From Ananas comosus (Eukaryota > Streptophyta > Magnoliopsida > Poales > Bromeliaceae), in contig NC_033639.1 of assembly GCF_001540865.1 (NCBI RefSeq), positions 7,286,282-7,350,281 on the forward strand: a stretch of 64,000 nucleotides of DNA, given 5' to 3'. This document shows positions 32,476-43,956 of the stretch, in pieces. Position 1 is the stretch's first letter; each line of letters starts with the position of its first letter. The notes beneath the pieces are model-generated. The model did no database searches. It had not been told where the DNA came from and saw only the letters and a program-made list of their open reading frames with translations. Made by a program: the position numbers and the translations under genes.

Positions 32476-33774
32476 CGGCAGAAGAAGAAGAAGAAGAGAA
32501 AGAGAAAAAGAAAAGGAAAAAAAATGGTCCAGAATTCTCCTAAATAGTACAACTTTGGCCTAAAGAGTATAAAATTCATTTCAAAATAGTATAATTTTTA
32601 TATCAAATAGTGCAATTTTTATTAAAACAGTACAATTTTTTTAAAAACAGTGTAATCTTATTTTAACAGTACAATTTCATCATCTTCTTTCCTCTTCTAT
32701 ATTTTTTTATCTTTTCTGTAGAAATTTTTTTTATTATTTATTATTATTATTTTTTTTCTATAATTTTTTTTTGTCACCACCTCTCCATTGCTCTTTATCG
32801 CAACCACCGCGATGTCGTCGAAGGCTTTGACGACGTCGTGGCGTTCCGACGCGTGGTGGAGGAAAAGAGCATGCGCCTCGACGTCGTCGTGCCCTAGTGG
32901 AGAAGGAGGATCACGGCGCGGCCTTAGCAGGGTCGAAGGCGAGGAGGGCGGGGTGCAAAGGCGAGGGCGAGGGCAAGGGCGTGCGGGGCAGAGGCAAGGC
33001 GGGCTGCTTCCGCCTCCACCTCCGCTGCCTTCTTCGAAGAGAGAAAAGAAAAGATGAGAGAGAAAAAGTAATAAGGGTATTTTGGTCAGTTTGCTGAAAA
33101 TCCAGCCCAAATCTGCAAAATAGAAAAAGGTGACACACTTTTGCAAAAACGCAAAACTAGTGGATTTTTTATGCAAATTGGCCATGAAATTTAGTAAAAT
33201 TCAATTAATTTTAGCTAAAAAAATTTATTCATTTCAATTAAAAATAAATATTTTTATTTGAAATAAATTGTAGTTAAATTAATAGTGAAGCAAAATAAAT
33301 TTAATTTAACTACAATTTATTCCAAATAGAAATATTTATTTTTAATTAAAATGAAAAAAAATTAAAACTAAAATCAATTGAATTTTACTAAATTTTTAGT
33401 CTAGATAGAGTTTATTAATTTTGAAATATTAGAGGGGTAAAGTTGGAATTTAAATACTAATTAACTTTAATTTGAATGGAAACTTGATTGTAAGGTTATT
33501 TTTGAAAGTTTCTCAAATTTGGAGGGTATACGTGACATTTCAATTTTTAGATGTGTATTTATAAAATTAGATGATTTTAGAAAGGTATAGAAAAAATTTT
33601 TCCATAAAAAACTTTTGCCTTTACTTGGTGTAGGCACATATCTAATATGCCGCACTCCTAAAATTTAATGAGGCTTTAGAATTAAAATAGAAAAAAAAAA
33701 TAACTTTTTATATAAGAAGCACCAACTTATAATTATCAAGTCAACACCAAATTTTATCACACAGTAATTTTTTG

Positions 33775-34139
33775 GCTAATTTGCATAAAAATTTATTAAT
33801 CTTTTTATTTTTGTAAAATCATATTGATTTTTTACATTGGCATATTCGATTTAAATTTTTAGAAATTGAACTAAAATTTTTTTATCCCTCTCTCTCCATC
33901 CTTCACCTTATCCTCCTTATTTCGTAAGATGTCGTTGCCACCATTGTTGTCCCCTTTCTCTCTCTCTCCTCCTCTATTGTTTTTTTTCTCCCTTATCCTT
34001 CTCCTTCATCGTCGTCATCGCGGATATAGAATGTAAACGTGAGGGCAATAATCTCCGAGGGATTTTTTCTGACGATGGCAGGGCAGAGGTCGAGGAAACC
34101 GAGGTTGCAATGGTAATGATGTGCATGCGATGGAGGAGG
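33775..34139. mobile_element. Remnant of another long-TIR (MULE-like) element
   Basis: TTTGGCTAATTTGCATAAAA at the left resembles the MULE end at 30790. It is followed by the same kind of CT-rich then GC-rich arm. The LARD-like LTR element begins at 34140 and cuts it. Confidence 0.45.
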
Positions 34140-36304
34140 TGTTAGTTATATGCCCAAAAGCTAATATGGTGACACTAGCTTAAGAATATTTACGTATTAA
34201 TTATTTATAATTCATAATATGAGGGCAGATATTCTATTCATGTCTATTGTATAGCAGTTCAATATTTGACATGAATCGTCCATACAGTCTTTGTTTGAAA
34301 AAGACATATTTCTAAGAGTTAGAAATTTGAGATATATATTTTTCTCTACGAGACTCTTTAAATGCTCCTAGCCAGAGGAATATTACAGGGACGGTAATAT
34401 TCCGGATAAGCCGGTGTATGCTATGTTTCTAATTGAGGTGACGAATCTCAAGTCACTAGTGTAGGGACACTAGAACAAGTATACAGGTGCTTGTCAGAGA
34501 ACAAGTACACTGAGCGTGACTATTTAATTGAACAGTCATATAGTTCCATGCTCGCCAATGACAGGTTCATTGCTACAGTTGTGTGAAGTACTCCTCAGAC
34601 CTGAGGCATCATAGTTGCTTCACGTACAGGTTGCTACCGTTTGATAGTACTAATACTTAGACTCTAGACATGGGTCTATGTTCGGTACTGATTGGCTGTA
34701 GTGATTTATACGAGGAGGCATGTGAATGCGCAATAAGGAATCTAACACTTTCAATGACGAGGGAGAATGTCCTATGCAGTCTATCAGACTTGACTCGGAA
34801 AACTCCTGGCCAGGGTACTTGGTATGTGGAAAGAGTTTCCAACTGTGTTATCATATTGAGTTGATTTCAGATAGTCTAGTCATATGATTGAATGATAAGG
34901 TTTGGCAAGTAACCATGACCTTAGTTCGATTGGGACGTTGTATGTTGGAAGGAATTAATCACATGGTAACTGTAAGCGGAAAGGTTCATTCTTCATCACC
35001 ATTCTGGATTGCCGTGATATACTGCTAGGTGTCACTCACGGACAGTGAGAGAATATGAATGATTCGAATTGAATTGTTCTTATTTATCGATTAGAAGAAT
35101 TCTAATTAAATATCAAAGAGTTTGATGTTGAGCTCCACTGCCGAATGGTAATGAACCTATGCGGTCACACACATTAGGAATTGTGTGCACCTGAATCGTT
35201 TGGATGAAAGTCGTTCACTAAAGAGTTTAGTGTAAGCAATAAAAAATAAAGGGAAGCTGCTTAATTAAATTAGATTTAATTATTCGATTCGGTTATAACT
35301 GATAATCCTAATTAAATTAGGATCTCAGAATCAGTTAGAGAATTATGCGCAAGATTTAAATTTATCTCTAATTAGATTAGTAGATAATATTTAATCATAA
35401 AATATATTTAAATGAGATTTAAATATTAGTGAGTAATCTTATTGGATAAGATCAAAATTAGATAAGATCTAATTAAATATTGGAGAGATTAATATTTATC
35501 TCTAATTGGATTAGAGAATAATTAAATATTCATAATATCTTATAAGATAAGATTTTTACTAGATTTGATTTAGTTGGATAAGCATGAACATTTAATTGTC
35601 AAATTTTATTGGAGAGAGAGAAAAATCTTATTAGGTAAGATTTTATGAAATAAGATTCTATATATACATATATAGATTTATATGTACGGATGAATATACA
35701 ATGAATTATAAAAAAAAAAGAAAAAAAAAGAGGTGAAACCGTACGGCACATAGTGCCATATGGATTGAATGCATGGTAATTAAGATGCCATGCATATTAA
35801 TTAATTTGATGCATGTTAGCCTTTTGATCTTTATACATATAGAGATCAATCTCTCTGATTTCTCTCCCGCACGCGTGTTTCTCTCCGATCAACTTCTCTA
35901 CTCTTCATCGACTGGTGGATCATGAAAGGATTGCTAGCACCGTCCACATGGTCCGTGACTCATTCTATTCGTGAGACGAAGATTGATCGGGTCGCCGATT
36001 CCGTGTGGATACGCGTAGAGGCCGGGCATGTGCACGGCTCATCGGAATCTCTGTTCGTCATATTCAGTTTCAACCGTACAGTAGATCAAGAGACCTTAAC
36101 TGGTCCATGGTAAGATCTCTAAACATTAAGAGTTTTGTTTAGATTAAATTTTTGCATAGTAACATGAGAATGATCCGCCGGCAACGATTTGATTTATTAG
36201 TTTTCGGTTTTCATGTGTGATATGTATTTGGCTTCCGAAAAATTTTAAAAGTGCAAAAACTATTTTCCACTGCGTTTTTCTGATGTACCGGTTAATTTCT
36301 AACA
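34140..36304 (+). repeat. LARD-like 5' LTR, copy 1
   Basis: 2165 bp, TGTTAG...CTAACA. It contains a TATA-rich stretch (about 35655-35700) and a run of AAAAAAGAAAAAAAAAG near 35710. It aligns throughout with 56048-58241, and its first 740 bp align with 40851-41590. Confidence 0.9.
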
Positions 36305-36305
36305 G

Positions 36306-36318
36306 TGGTATCAGAGCC
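36306..36318 (+). other. Primer-binding site, LARD-like copy 1
   Basis: TGGTATCAGAGCC one base after the LTR end, complementary to initiator Met-tRNA. Confidence 0.9.
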
Positions 36319-37342
36319 GATTCTCATGTTCTATGTAAAAATATTAAAGATCGGTACGGTTCGATCAAATTTTTCGGATTCTTTGTACGATTAGATCGTT
36401 CTCATTTTGTCATTTTGCATGTGCTACGATTTGTTGTTTTATTACAACAATATTGCAAAGCAAAAATGCGAGATAACGTATTTTATAGTTCCGAAAAATT
36501 TAATCGAGATCCGAGATGGATCGGTTGCATTCTTTGTATAATTAATTATATAGAAGATGATCATGAACTTGACTAGATCTCTGTGATGTGATTATGGATG
36601 TATCTCGATGTTTTTAAGATGATGTGATGTATTTTTTTATGGGTGTAATTTATGCAATTATTTATTATTTAGTTTCCGGTATTTGTGAATAGGGCTTGCG
36701 TGCATTTGTTCTTCTCTTTAAATTAATTTGTAATTTATTGGGATCTGCGTATCCCTACTAGTCTAATTTGTAATAATTAGATCATGCAAAATTAGAGTGC
36801 ACCGCAAGAGTTGACGGACTGAGGTCGTAAATTTTTACGCCACCGTGGCATACATAGGACTCAGGAGAAGAAGATGATTGAATGGTTGCAGACGGCCGGG
36901 ATCCATCTGATCACATAAGATGTTGGTAAATCCGGAAGTTGAAGAATAGTTTTTCTCAAAAGTTGAGAATGTGTATGTGAATGTAACAATTACCCCATAG
37001 ACCGATTTGACTCATCAGCTCGAGTCAAATTATAAAAGTTCATGATCATCCCTTTTAGCATACAGTTATTTATTTATTTTATGTGATGCATGTTATTTTA
37101 TATCATGAGATGTGATATGTGAATGTGATGATGATGCGAAATTAATAAAGTTTTAATCTCCCTATAATATATTAAGTAGGAACGAATGGGTATATGATAC
37201 TCTATCGTGGCTTTCCACCAATCACAGGATGAGAATATTGTTCCGACATTGAGTAGTCACGCATGGTCCCATGGGGCTACTTGTGTTTGGGCAATGTGAA
37301 CATCTTGTCATATGATGCTACAAGATGGGATTACCAACGGAT

Positions 37343-37552
37343 CCAAGAAATTGTCCGGTGAGGGTCTTTTGGTAGTTCCATACTTGTAGGAAAGGTGGGT
37401 TCGACTTAACTAGGGCGTTTGCACCAAGAAACTGTCCGGTGAGGTGTAAAACCCTAGAGGCCGAAGGATGATCGGATCGTACATGAGATGTACCGAGGTA
37501 AGGTGTTACCCGCTTACTAAATTACGACTTTCCAAGAAACCGTCCGGCGAGG
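37343..37552 (+). repeat. Three AAGAAACTGTCCGGTGAGG motifs in LARD-like interior
   Basis: Near-identical 21-bp motifs start at 37343, 37424 and 37532 with unrelated DNA between them. Equivalent motifs are at 59304, 59384 and 59493 in copy 2. The third runs into GAGGTAAGT, which looks like a splice donor. No coding frame explains them. Confidence 0.6.
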
Positions 37553-38012
37553 TAAGTCATAATTTATAAGACCCTGATCCCCGCTAGAAATATCAAGGGT
37601 TGACGATTTCCGTCTTTCCACCTAGGGAGTGTGGAAATTCAATAAATTTAGTGGGGGGTACCTATTGGATTTAAAGGCCCTAATCTAATAGGATAAAAAT
37701 GATTAATACTTAACTATATAATCATTTCTATTTAGCTACACAGTTGACCTTATTTGAAACAATTTTCAATCTGTTGACAACTAACTGATTGGGTAGGATA
37801 TAGAGAATTGTTCTCAATTTGAAGTAAGTAGTCGACATACTTAACTCCATCCTAATCTCTCATTTGGAGATTCATAACCAAGAAAATATAATTTCAAAAT
37901 AAGTACGACATCATTACACATTAGAGCAAATGGTTGCTTAGATAAACAAAACTATTAATATTCAAAGTGTGTTGTGGAAAACATAAAGAATATTTATAGT
38001 TTATTATATTTT

Positions 38013-38139
38013 ATACAAAAGTTGTATAATAAATGATGTCTTCTTTGCAAATATAAGATATTAAAGATATTAATACAAGAGTTGTATGATGAGTATTGTT
38101 GAATACGTGACATTACATGTCCGCATACAAGAGTTGTAT
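38013..38139 (+). repeat. Three ATACAA-n3-TTGTAT hairpins in LARD-like interior
   Basis: Perfect 6-bp stems at 38013-38027, 38073-38087 and 38125-38139. The same three exist in copy 2 at 59973, 60033 and 60085. All six stems are intact, and the only difference I see within a hairpin is one loop base (GAG to GAA). Confidence 0.6.
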
Positions 38140-40837
38140 GGTATGTGGAGTCATATACTCGATATGAGATATCAAGTTTAAATAGATAAGTAAGGATGGA
38201 CCTCTGTGATCGTCACAGATAGAGGTCGAGCTAACTTCTAATTCCAGATAATCCAATTGGATATGATAAGTTCAATATCTTACTTGTTACATTGAGAAGT
38301 ATTTTGTATTAAATAGATAGGCATCTAGTGTGATATCCTTTGGACTGAAAATGTAGCAAGAGTTGCCATATTAGTTCAAAGAAAAGATACGAATTACCAT
38401 TTGGTTAAAAACTTAAATGCTGTCTTTAAGGGCTGATATACCTTTTACTTTGAGAAAGTACAATTCTATCTATTATTTATTATATAATTTATTTGAAAAG
38501 TATAAGTACCTTGAAGGATGGCTTTACTTTTTAAAGAATGGTAAATTGCACAATTTATATGTGATAAGGAAGTTATTAAATTTGATGTAAACTAGAGGTC
38601 AGAGAATTAAGAGTTCATATAGCACTTGTGATTAGGTTGCATCGGTACGGATAGGATAAATAGATTGGCTAATAATGGTTTTGAGTTGTTTATTCAAAAC
38701 CATACCCAATCTATGAGTCCAGTTCTAAACTGATATAACTAAATCATCCTTTGTGAGACAAAGTATAGTAGCCATTAAATACTCATACTAATGCATGGTG
38801 ATGCATATCGATCATATGATGATCATGAATGGTTCTCTGATATTTCATTACTTTTACTAATGAAGGTCATAGTAAAAGTCATATGGATCTTATAAATCGC
38901 GAAATTGAATACTTTGAAGAAGTTCAAAGAGAATTCAAAATAAAGTTAAGCACAAGAAAGGGTGTTAATACTTAATCGATTAGATCGAGTAGGTTATTGC
39001 CTTAGTATTGAGCATTACATAACCTCTAGTATATAGACATTCTTTACAGTTTCCTTTTAATACTTTTTGGTATTTCAAAGGAGAAGTCGTATCTTGTAAG
39101 ACATGGTACAAGTTAAAGTTAACTGTGTAATTGTATTATTATTCACTCTACAGTGTGCCAATCTTATCAATGTATTCCCACTAAAAGTAGTCCCTTCCGA
39201 AATTTTTGCCTATAAGATCGCATACGATGTGAAAAGATAGAAGGCAATTATTATGACTTGTAGATATCCATCATTTATTTTCGGAACATGAAATAGATTG
39301 GATGGATACTGCATCTAGCGTATATAGACTCAATCAATCTCAAAGAGTTGAGATATTATATTTTCTTCCCAAGAAAAGATTTTTGTTGACATACTTATTT
39401 TTCAATAAAAGGTTTATTATGAAAGAAGCAGTGGGAGGAATCTATATGGCTCAACAAAGTGTCTATTGAGCTGTGAGTCTATAAGTCTAGATTAATTATT
39501 TGTACACATAAGATCTAAGATATTTTCTAAATCTTAGATCAAATTGGATTTGATCATGAGGTATTAGAAGAAATTGTTCTTCTAAAAAGAGATAATGATT
39601 ATCTTAGATGTGAAGAAACGATATGAGATATCAATCCGAGAAGATAGATGCATACAAGCAAATTTGAATGGATGATATGATCTTAAATTATTGACTCTCT
39701 ATAAGGTAAGGTACCTTGTGAGTTTTACAATTAAAGATTTGTATAAATAAAAGGTACAGACCTTTGAAACTCCATCACTAACAAAATGTTGCGGTCAAAG
39801 AGAAAGTCTCGAATACAGTGACAGATTTATGGTGGATATCATAATCCATTTGTTTTTGCTTGTTAAACATGGTGATATGAGATATCATAGTTGATTCTTA
39901 ATTTATATTATTAAAGAAAGCTACTGTTCCGAACAGTGGAAGAATTTCCTCACAAACTGTAAAAGGATCTAAACTATCTTCTTGAAAATATGACGTCTGC
40001 TTCAAAATGCAAGCAACGTGTTTGGTGTATCGGAAGAATAGACGAGTCAAAAAGTGTATAGAGAAATAGTGGGAGTACAAAATATGCTTTACGTATTGTA
40101 CGTAAATAATATTTAATATTTGAGAAATTTAACCAGTATGATAATATTGATTATCAAGAACTTCTTGATGAAAATTCTAGTTATATATTTTCATCTGAAG
40201 AATGGGGGTCTATGGAGATAAATCTGATAAATTTCTTGAACTGCGTACATAGGATATCATGTTGAAGAGGTCAACAAGATTAAATTCTAATGAGAGACAT
40301 ATTATCCTTTGGAAGGAAGTTGTCTCTAACAGTGTGTGTGACATATTAAGAAAGGATGCACTTATGCGGGATCCTTTATAATTCAATATTTGGAATCTAC
40401 ACGTGTATTATTCTATGTGCGATGATTGATACAGTAAATATTACTGATAGATATTATCTAATACTTGTGAAGTATTGACACTAAAGAGAGAAAAGAGAGA
40501 TTTTATAAGATTGTATTGGAGTTGTTGTTGCTTAAAAAGCTTGAGCAAGATAACATGAATGTTAAGTGTGGCGCTGCATGAGATGCACTATAGAATATGT
40601 TCTGGTTCATGGAGTTTAGAACTCCATATGGTTCATATGATATAGAACCTAGGTCTCATCAATGATCCAGACGTATTTAGTGAATGAAAATAATTTATAC
40701 TCCCAACAACTTTCCTAAGTAGAATATAATAGTCATGAATAGTTCAGTGGATGCACTAGCTAAAAAGCTTACTCTTCAAGGGTTGAAGAGTTGACTTTAA
40801 ATAATGCATATAAGATATGTGAGTGTTTGGCTTTAGT

Positions 40838-40850
40838 GCAAGTGGGAGAT
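40838..40850 (+). other. Polypurine tract, LARD-like copy 1
   Basis: CAAGTGGGAGAT directly precedes the LTR start TGTTAGTT at 40851. Confidence 0.8.
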
Positions 40851-41590
40851 TGTTAGTTATATGCCCAAAAGCCCATATGGGGACACTAGCTTAAAGGTAT
40901 TTGCGTATTAATTGTTTATAATTCATAATATGAGGGCAGATATTCTATTCATGTCTATTGTATAGCAGTTCAATATTTGACATGAATCGTCCATACAGTC
41001 TTTGTTTGACAAAGACATATTTCTAAGAGTTAGAAATTTGAGATATGTATTTTTCTGTACGGGACTGTTTAAATGCTCCTAGCCAGAAGAATATTACAAG
41101 GACGGTAATATTCCGGATAAGCCGGTGTATGCTATGTTTCTAATTGAGGTGACGAATCTCAAGTCACTAGTGTAGGGACACTAGAACAAGCATACAAGTG
41201 CTTGTTAGAAAACAAGTACACTGAGCGTGACTATTTAATTGAACAGTCATATGGTTCCATGCTCGCCAGTGACAGGTTCATTGCTACAGTTGTGTGAAGT
41301 ACTCCTCAGACCTGAGGCATCATAGTTGCTTCACGTACAGGTTGCTACCGTTTGATAGTACTAATACTTAAACTCTAGACATGGGTCTATATTCGGTACT
41401 GATTGGCTGTAGTGATTTATACGAGAAGGCATGTGAATGCGCAATAAGGAATCTAACACTTTCAATGACGAGGGAGAATGTCCTATGCAGTCTATCGGAC
41501 TTGACTCGGAAAACCCCTGGCCAGGGTACTTGGTATGTGGAAAGAGTTTCCAACTGTGTTATCATATTGAGTTGATTTCAGATAGTCTAG
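40851..41590 (+). repeat. LARD-like 3' LTR, truncated by gap
   Basis: 740 bp matching the start of the 5' LTR at 34140 with a low number of substitutions. The remainder lies in or beyond the N gap. Confidence 0.9.
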
Positions 41591-41690
41591 NNNNNNNNNN
41601 NNNNNNNNNNNNNNNNNNNNNNNNNNNNNNNNNNNNNNNNNNNNNNNNNNNNNNNNNNNNNNNNNNNNNNNNNNNNNNNNNNNNNNNNNN
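41591..41690. other. Assembly gap (100 N)
   Basis: A gap between the 3' LTR and a TA microsatellite. About 1.4 kb of LTR should lie here if the element is complete, so the gap is probably larger than 100 bp. Confidence 0.97.
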
Positions 41691-41734
<44 letters not shown>

Positions 41735-41826
41735 GCCCAGTTATTAATTAATTAATATTAATTACTCGCTAATTAGAGAGAGAGAGGGGGGGGAGGGGGA
41801 GAGAGAGAGAGTGAAAAAACCCTCTC

Positions 41827-43956
41827 ATGGTCACCCCGGTGCGGACGTTCGCCGGAGCTCCTGCGAGACGGGAGAAGGTGCGGCGCATCTTCGAGCTCTT
41901 CGATGCCGACGGCGACGGCGCCCTAGGCCGGTCGGAGTTGTCGGCGCTCGTGGCTGCCGTCAACCCCGGCGTCGTCTTCACAGCCGACCAGCTCTGCTCA
42001 GTCCTCGACGCCGTCTTCCGCTCCTACGCCGGCGCCGCTGACGCCGACCGCCTCTCCCTCGCCGGCCTCCTCCGCTCCTACGACGACGGCGCCGGCGACG
42101 TCGACCGCGACTTCGCCGCCCTCTTCCCCGACCTCGCCCCAAGCCCTAAGCCTAGCCCTAGCCCTAGCCCTAGCCCCAATGGTCCTCTCAGCCCCCTTGC
42201 CTCCCCCATCCACGAGATCGCCTTCGACTCCACCCGCGCGGCGGTGGCGCGGCTGGAAGCCCTAATCAAGAACCGCGATGGGGGATTCGCGAAGGGGTTG
42301 AGGGAGATCAGGGCGAATCTCGACCGTTCGGGAGCGGTCGAGGCGGCGTCAGAGGGCCACGTGGCGATCGGCCGCGCCCTCTTCCGCGCGCGGCTTCTCC
42401 CCGACGCCGTCGACTGCTTCCGCCGCGCCGCGGAGCTCTCCCCCGCGGACCCGCGCGCGCACTTCCGCCTCGGCACCGCGCTCTCCGCGCTGGATCGGCC
42501 TCGCGACGCCCGGCGCAGCCTCTCCGCCGCGCTCGAGACGGCGTCGGCGGACGCGCTGCGCTGGCAAGCGCTCCTCCCCCAGATCCGCGTGAACCTCGGC
42601 GTCGTCCTCGAGCGCGAGGGCCTCCTCCTCGCCGCGGCCGAGCACTACCGCGCCGCCGCGCGCCTCTGCCCCACCCACTACCGCGCCCTCAAGCTTCTCG
42701 GCAGCGCCCTCTGCGGCGCGGGGGAGCACCTCCGCGCCGTGGCCGCGCTGGAGGAAGCGCTCCTCCTGAAGCCGGATTTCCCGGACGCACTCTGCGACCT
42801 GGGCGCCGCGCTCCACGCCGCGGGCGAGCGCGACCGCGCGGCGCAGTGCTTTGACAGGGCTCTTCAGCTCGACGCCGCCCATGCCGACGCGGCGTTCAAC
42901 CTCGGCGGCGTGTTTAAGGACATGGGCCTGTACGGACCCGCTGTGGAGGCGTACGGACGCGCCCTCGTGTCTCGGCCGGACCACTGGGCGGCCGAGCTGA
43001 ACCGGGCCGCCGTGCTCCTCGGCGCTGGCCAGCCGGCCGCAGCCAAGAAGGCTCTGGAGGAGGCCTACAAGCGAACAAAGCGGGTCGAGCTCTACGATGC
43101 GATCTTATACGTGAAGAAGCACCAGAGGTGGCTTAGGCTTAGAGAAGGTAACGGTGTCGATTTTGCGGTCGTTGATCCTTCTGCGTTCAAAACAGCAGAT
43201 AGGAGAACAACGCATGCGAGGTGTTTGACGGATGCTCTCTGTATAAGGGACATCCAGAAGATTACCCGGTTAGGCCGAATCGATGCTAATTTGCTTCGGA
43301 GGGAGATGGGAGGGCGGGAGAGAGTGGCTACGAAGGCCGAATTGGAGGGGATTCTAAGGAAGCTTCTCCATTTCCTCAACGTCGAATCATTTCAGGAGGC
43401 GATGAAGGTGATCAACGAGAAGATTTTGACCATTCTAGATGCTACAAGTTCAGGAAAGATTGACCTTAGTATGTTCTTTGCAGTCGTCGCCCCTATATGC
43501 ACGGGCCCGCCAGAAAATCGCAAAGGTGTTGCCTTCGATTTCCTCTCTGATAATGGAGGATTCAACGGCCGAATATCTAAAACTGATGCTTCCATATATT
43601 TGAAGTACATGAGGGTGATATACTTCCAAAATTCACAGTCATTCAGTGATCCGGTTGAACTTGGTGGGCAAGAAGAAGATCGCGCGAAAATATTGTTCTC
43701 AGAGTTTGTTGGTATTTTTGATGATGCAGATCGCGGTTTCGGGATTTTGCCAATCGTTATAAAGCTCGAGGCCATGGATAATGCACGCAACAGTAGGCAA
43801 GCATGCGGAGTTTGCAAGTACCAGATCGGCGGATTGATGTTCAAGGAGATTGCTTGCCATTTCTGGCTGTGTTCGAGCTGTTACAGTGAACACAAGGTAC
43901 CATCTGCATTTAGGAAAGATGAGTACGTGTTTAAGGAGTATATGATTGATAAGTAA
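41827..43956 (+). CDS. EF-hand and TPR protein with C-terminal zinc finger (At1g05150/At2g32450 type)
   Basis: A single-exon frame of 709 residues from ATG 41827, preceded by a GA-rich leader. An EF-hand loop lies at residues 26-37 (DADGDGALGRSE, with acidic residues at positions 1, 3, 5 and 12). Tetratricopeptide repeats run from about residue 175 to 410, with motifs such as ALFRARLLPDAVDCFRRAAEL and GAALHAAGERDRAAQCFDRAL. A conserved C-terminal half follows, ending in a cysteine-rich ZZ-like finger at 660-709 (CGVCKYQ, CSSCY). The family is described as calcium-binding TPR proteins in plants, presumably scaffold-like. The partner is unknown. Codon use is very GC-rich in the first 1.2 kb and drops later. 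The frame is intact, although a retroelement LTR and gap end 140 bp upstream, so the promoter is not fully visible. Confidence 0.88.
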   Translation: MVTPVRTFAGAPARREKVRRIFELFDADGDGALGRSELSALVAAVNPGVVFTADQLCSVLDAVFRSYAGAADADRLSLAGLLRSYDDGAGDVDRDFAALFPDLAPSPKPSPSPSPSPNGPLSPLASPIHEIAFDSTRAAVARLEALIKNRDGGFAKGLREIRANLDRSGAVEAASEGHVAIGRALFRARLLPDAVDCFRRAAELSPADPRAHFRLGTALSALDRPRDARRSLSAALETASADALRWQALLPQIRVNLGVVLEREGLLLAAAEHYRAAARLCPTHYRALKLLGSALCGAGEHLRAVAALEEALLLKPDFPDALCDLGAALHAAGERDRAAQCFDRALQLDAAHADAAFNLGGVFKDMGLYGPAVEAYGRALVSRPDHWAAELNRAAVLLGAGQPAAAKKALEEAYKRTKRVELYDAILYVKKHQRWLRLREGNGVDFAVVDPSAFKTADRRTTHARCLTDALCIRDIQKITRLGRIDANLLRREMGGRERVATKAELEGILRKLLHFLNVESFQEAMKVINEKILTILDATSSGKIDLSMFFAVVAPICTGPPENRKGVAFDFLSDNGGFNGRISKTDASIYLKYMRVIYFQNSQSFSDPVELGGQEEDRAKILFSEFVGIFDDADRGFGILPIVIKLEAMDNARNSRQACGVCKYQIGGLMFKEIACHFWLCSSCYSEHKVPSAFRKDEYVFKEYMIDK

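Larger units (their letters stand above)
30790..33183. mobile_element. Long-TIR Mutator-like element with captured gene pieces (Pack-MULE type)
   Basis: The ends are perfect inverted repeats over GGCCAATTTGCATAAAAAAT and continue, diverged, for roughly 700 bp on each side. Flanking 9-mers ATAAAATTT (30781-30789) and ATGAAATTT (33184-33192) match 8 of 9, the size of a Mutator target duplication. The arms contain GC-rich blocks, subterminal repeats of TTGCACTATTT type, and pieces of a DUF1005 gene. The centre contains an exon-like fragment of another gene. No MURA transposase is present, so the element is non-autonomous. Confidence 0.75.
30260..33606. mobile_element. AT-rich fold-back element, split by a Mutator-like insertion
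   Basis: The outer arms 30268-30480 and 33395-33606 are inverted copies (TTTCTCTATACCCTTAT..., GTTAATTAGTATTTAAATTCC). Inside them, 30520-30700 and 33210-33380 each contain a sequence that is itself palindromic, with the arms AAAATAAATATTTCTATTTGG and its complement meeting near GAAGCAAAATAAA. A MULE sits between them at 30790-33183. No coding capacity. Confidence 0.65.
34140..41590 (+). mobile_element. LTR element without coding capacity (LARD-like), copy 1
   Basis: The 5' LTR (34140-36304), primer site (36306-36318), a 4.5-kb interior with no ORF above about 120 codons, and a purine tract directly before a second LTR (40851 onward, cut by the gap at 41591). LTR start TGTTAGTTATATGCCC and end TTTCTAACA give TG...CA. 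The GTGGGAGAT polypurine tract followed by TGTTAG resembles Copia elements, but no gag or pol domain can be read. Copy 2 at 56048-62344 has the same non-coding interior, so this is a family trait or shared decay. Confidence 0.85.

Noticed and set aside
34670..34864. 64-codon open frame shared by LTRs at 34670 and 41381
   Set aside because: The third LTR copy (around 56570-56700) has a frame-breaking deletion and no domain is recognisable. It reflects LTR similarity, not a gene.
35922..36113. 63-codon open frame kept in both LARD-like LTRs (35922-36113 and 57858-58049)
   Set aside because: The two versions differ by about nine residues in 63 with mostly replacement changes, so there is no sign of protein constraint. 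It is probably chance openness in a GC-richer LTR part.
37300..37600. Possible CRISPR-like or satellite array from the AAGAAACTGTCCGGTGAGG repeats
   Set aside because: Only three copies, irregular intervals, and eukaryotic retroelement context. It is kept as a motif finding instead.
41998..42984. Long minus-strand open frames opposite the TPR gene
   Set aside because: These are GC-rich antisense shadows of the plus-strand coding frame with no domain. The EF-hand and TPR motifs fix the true strand.
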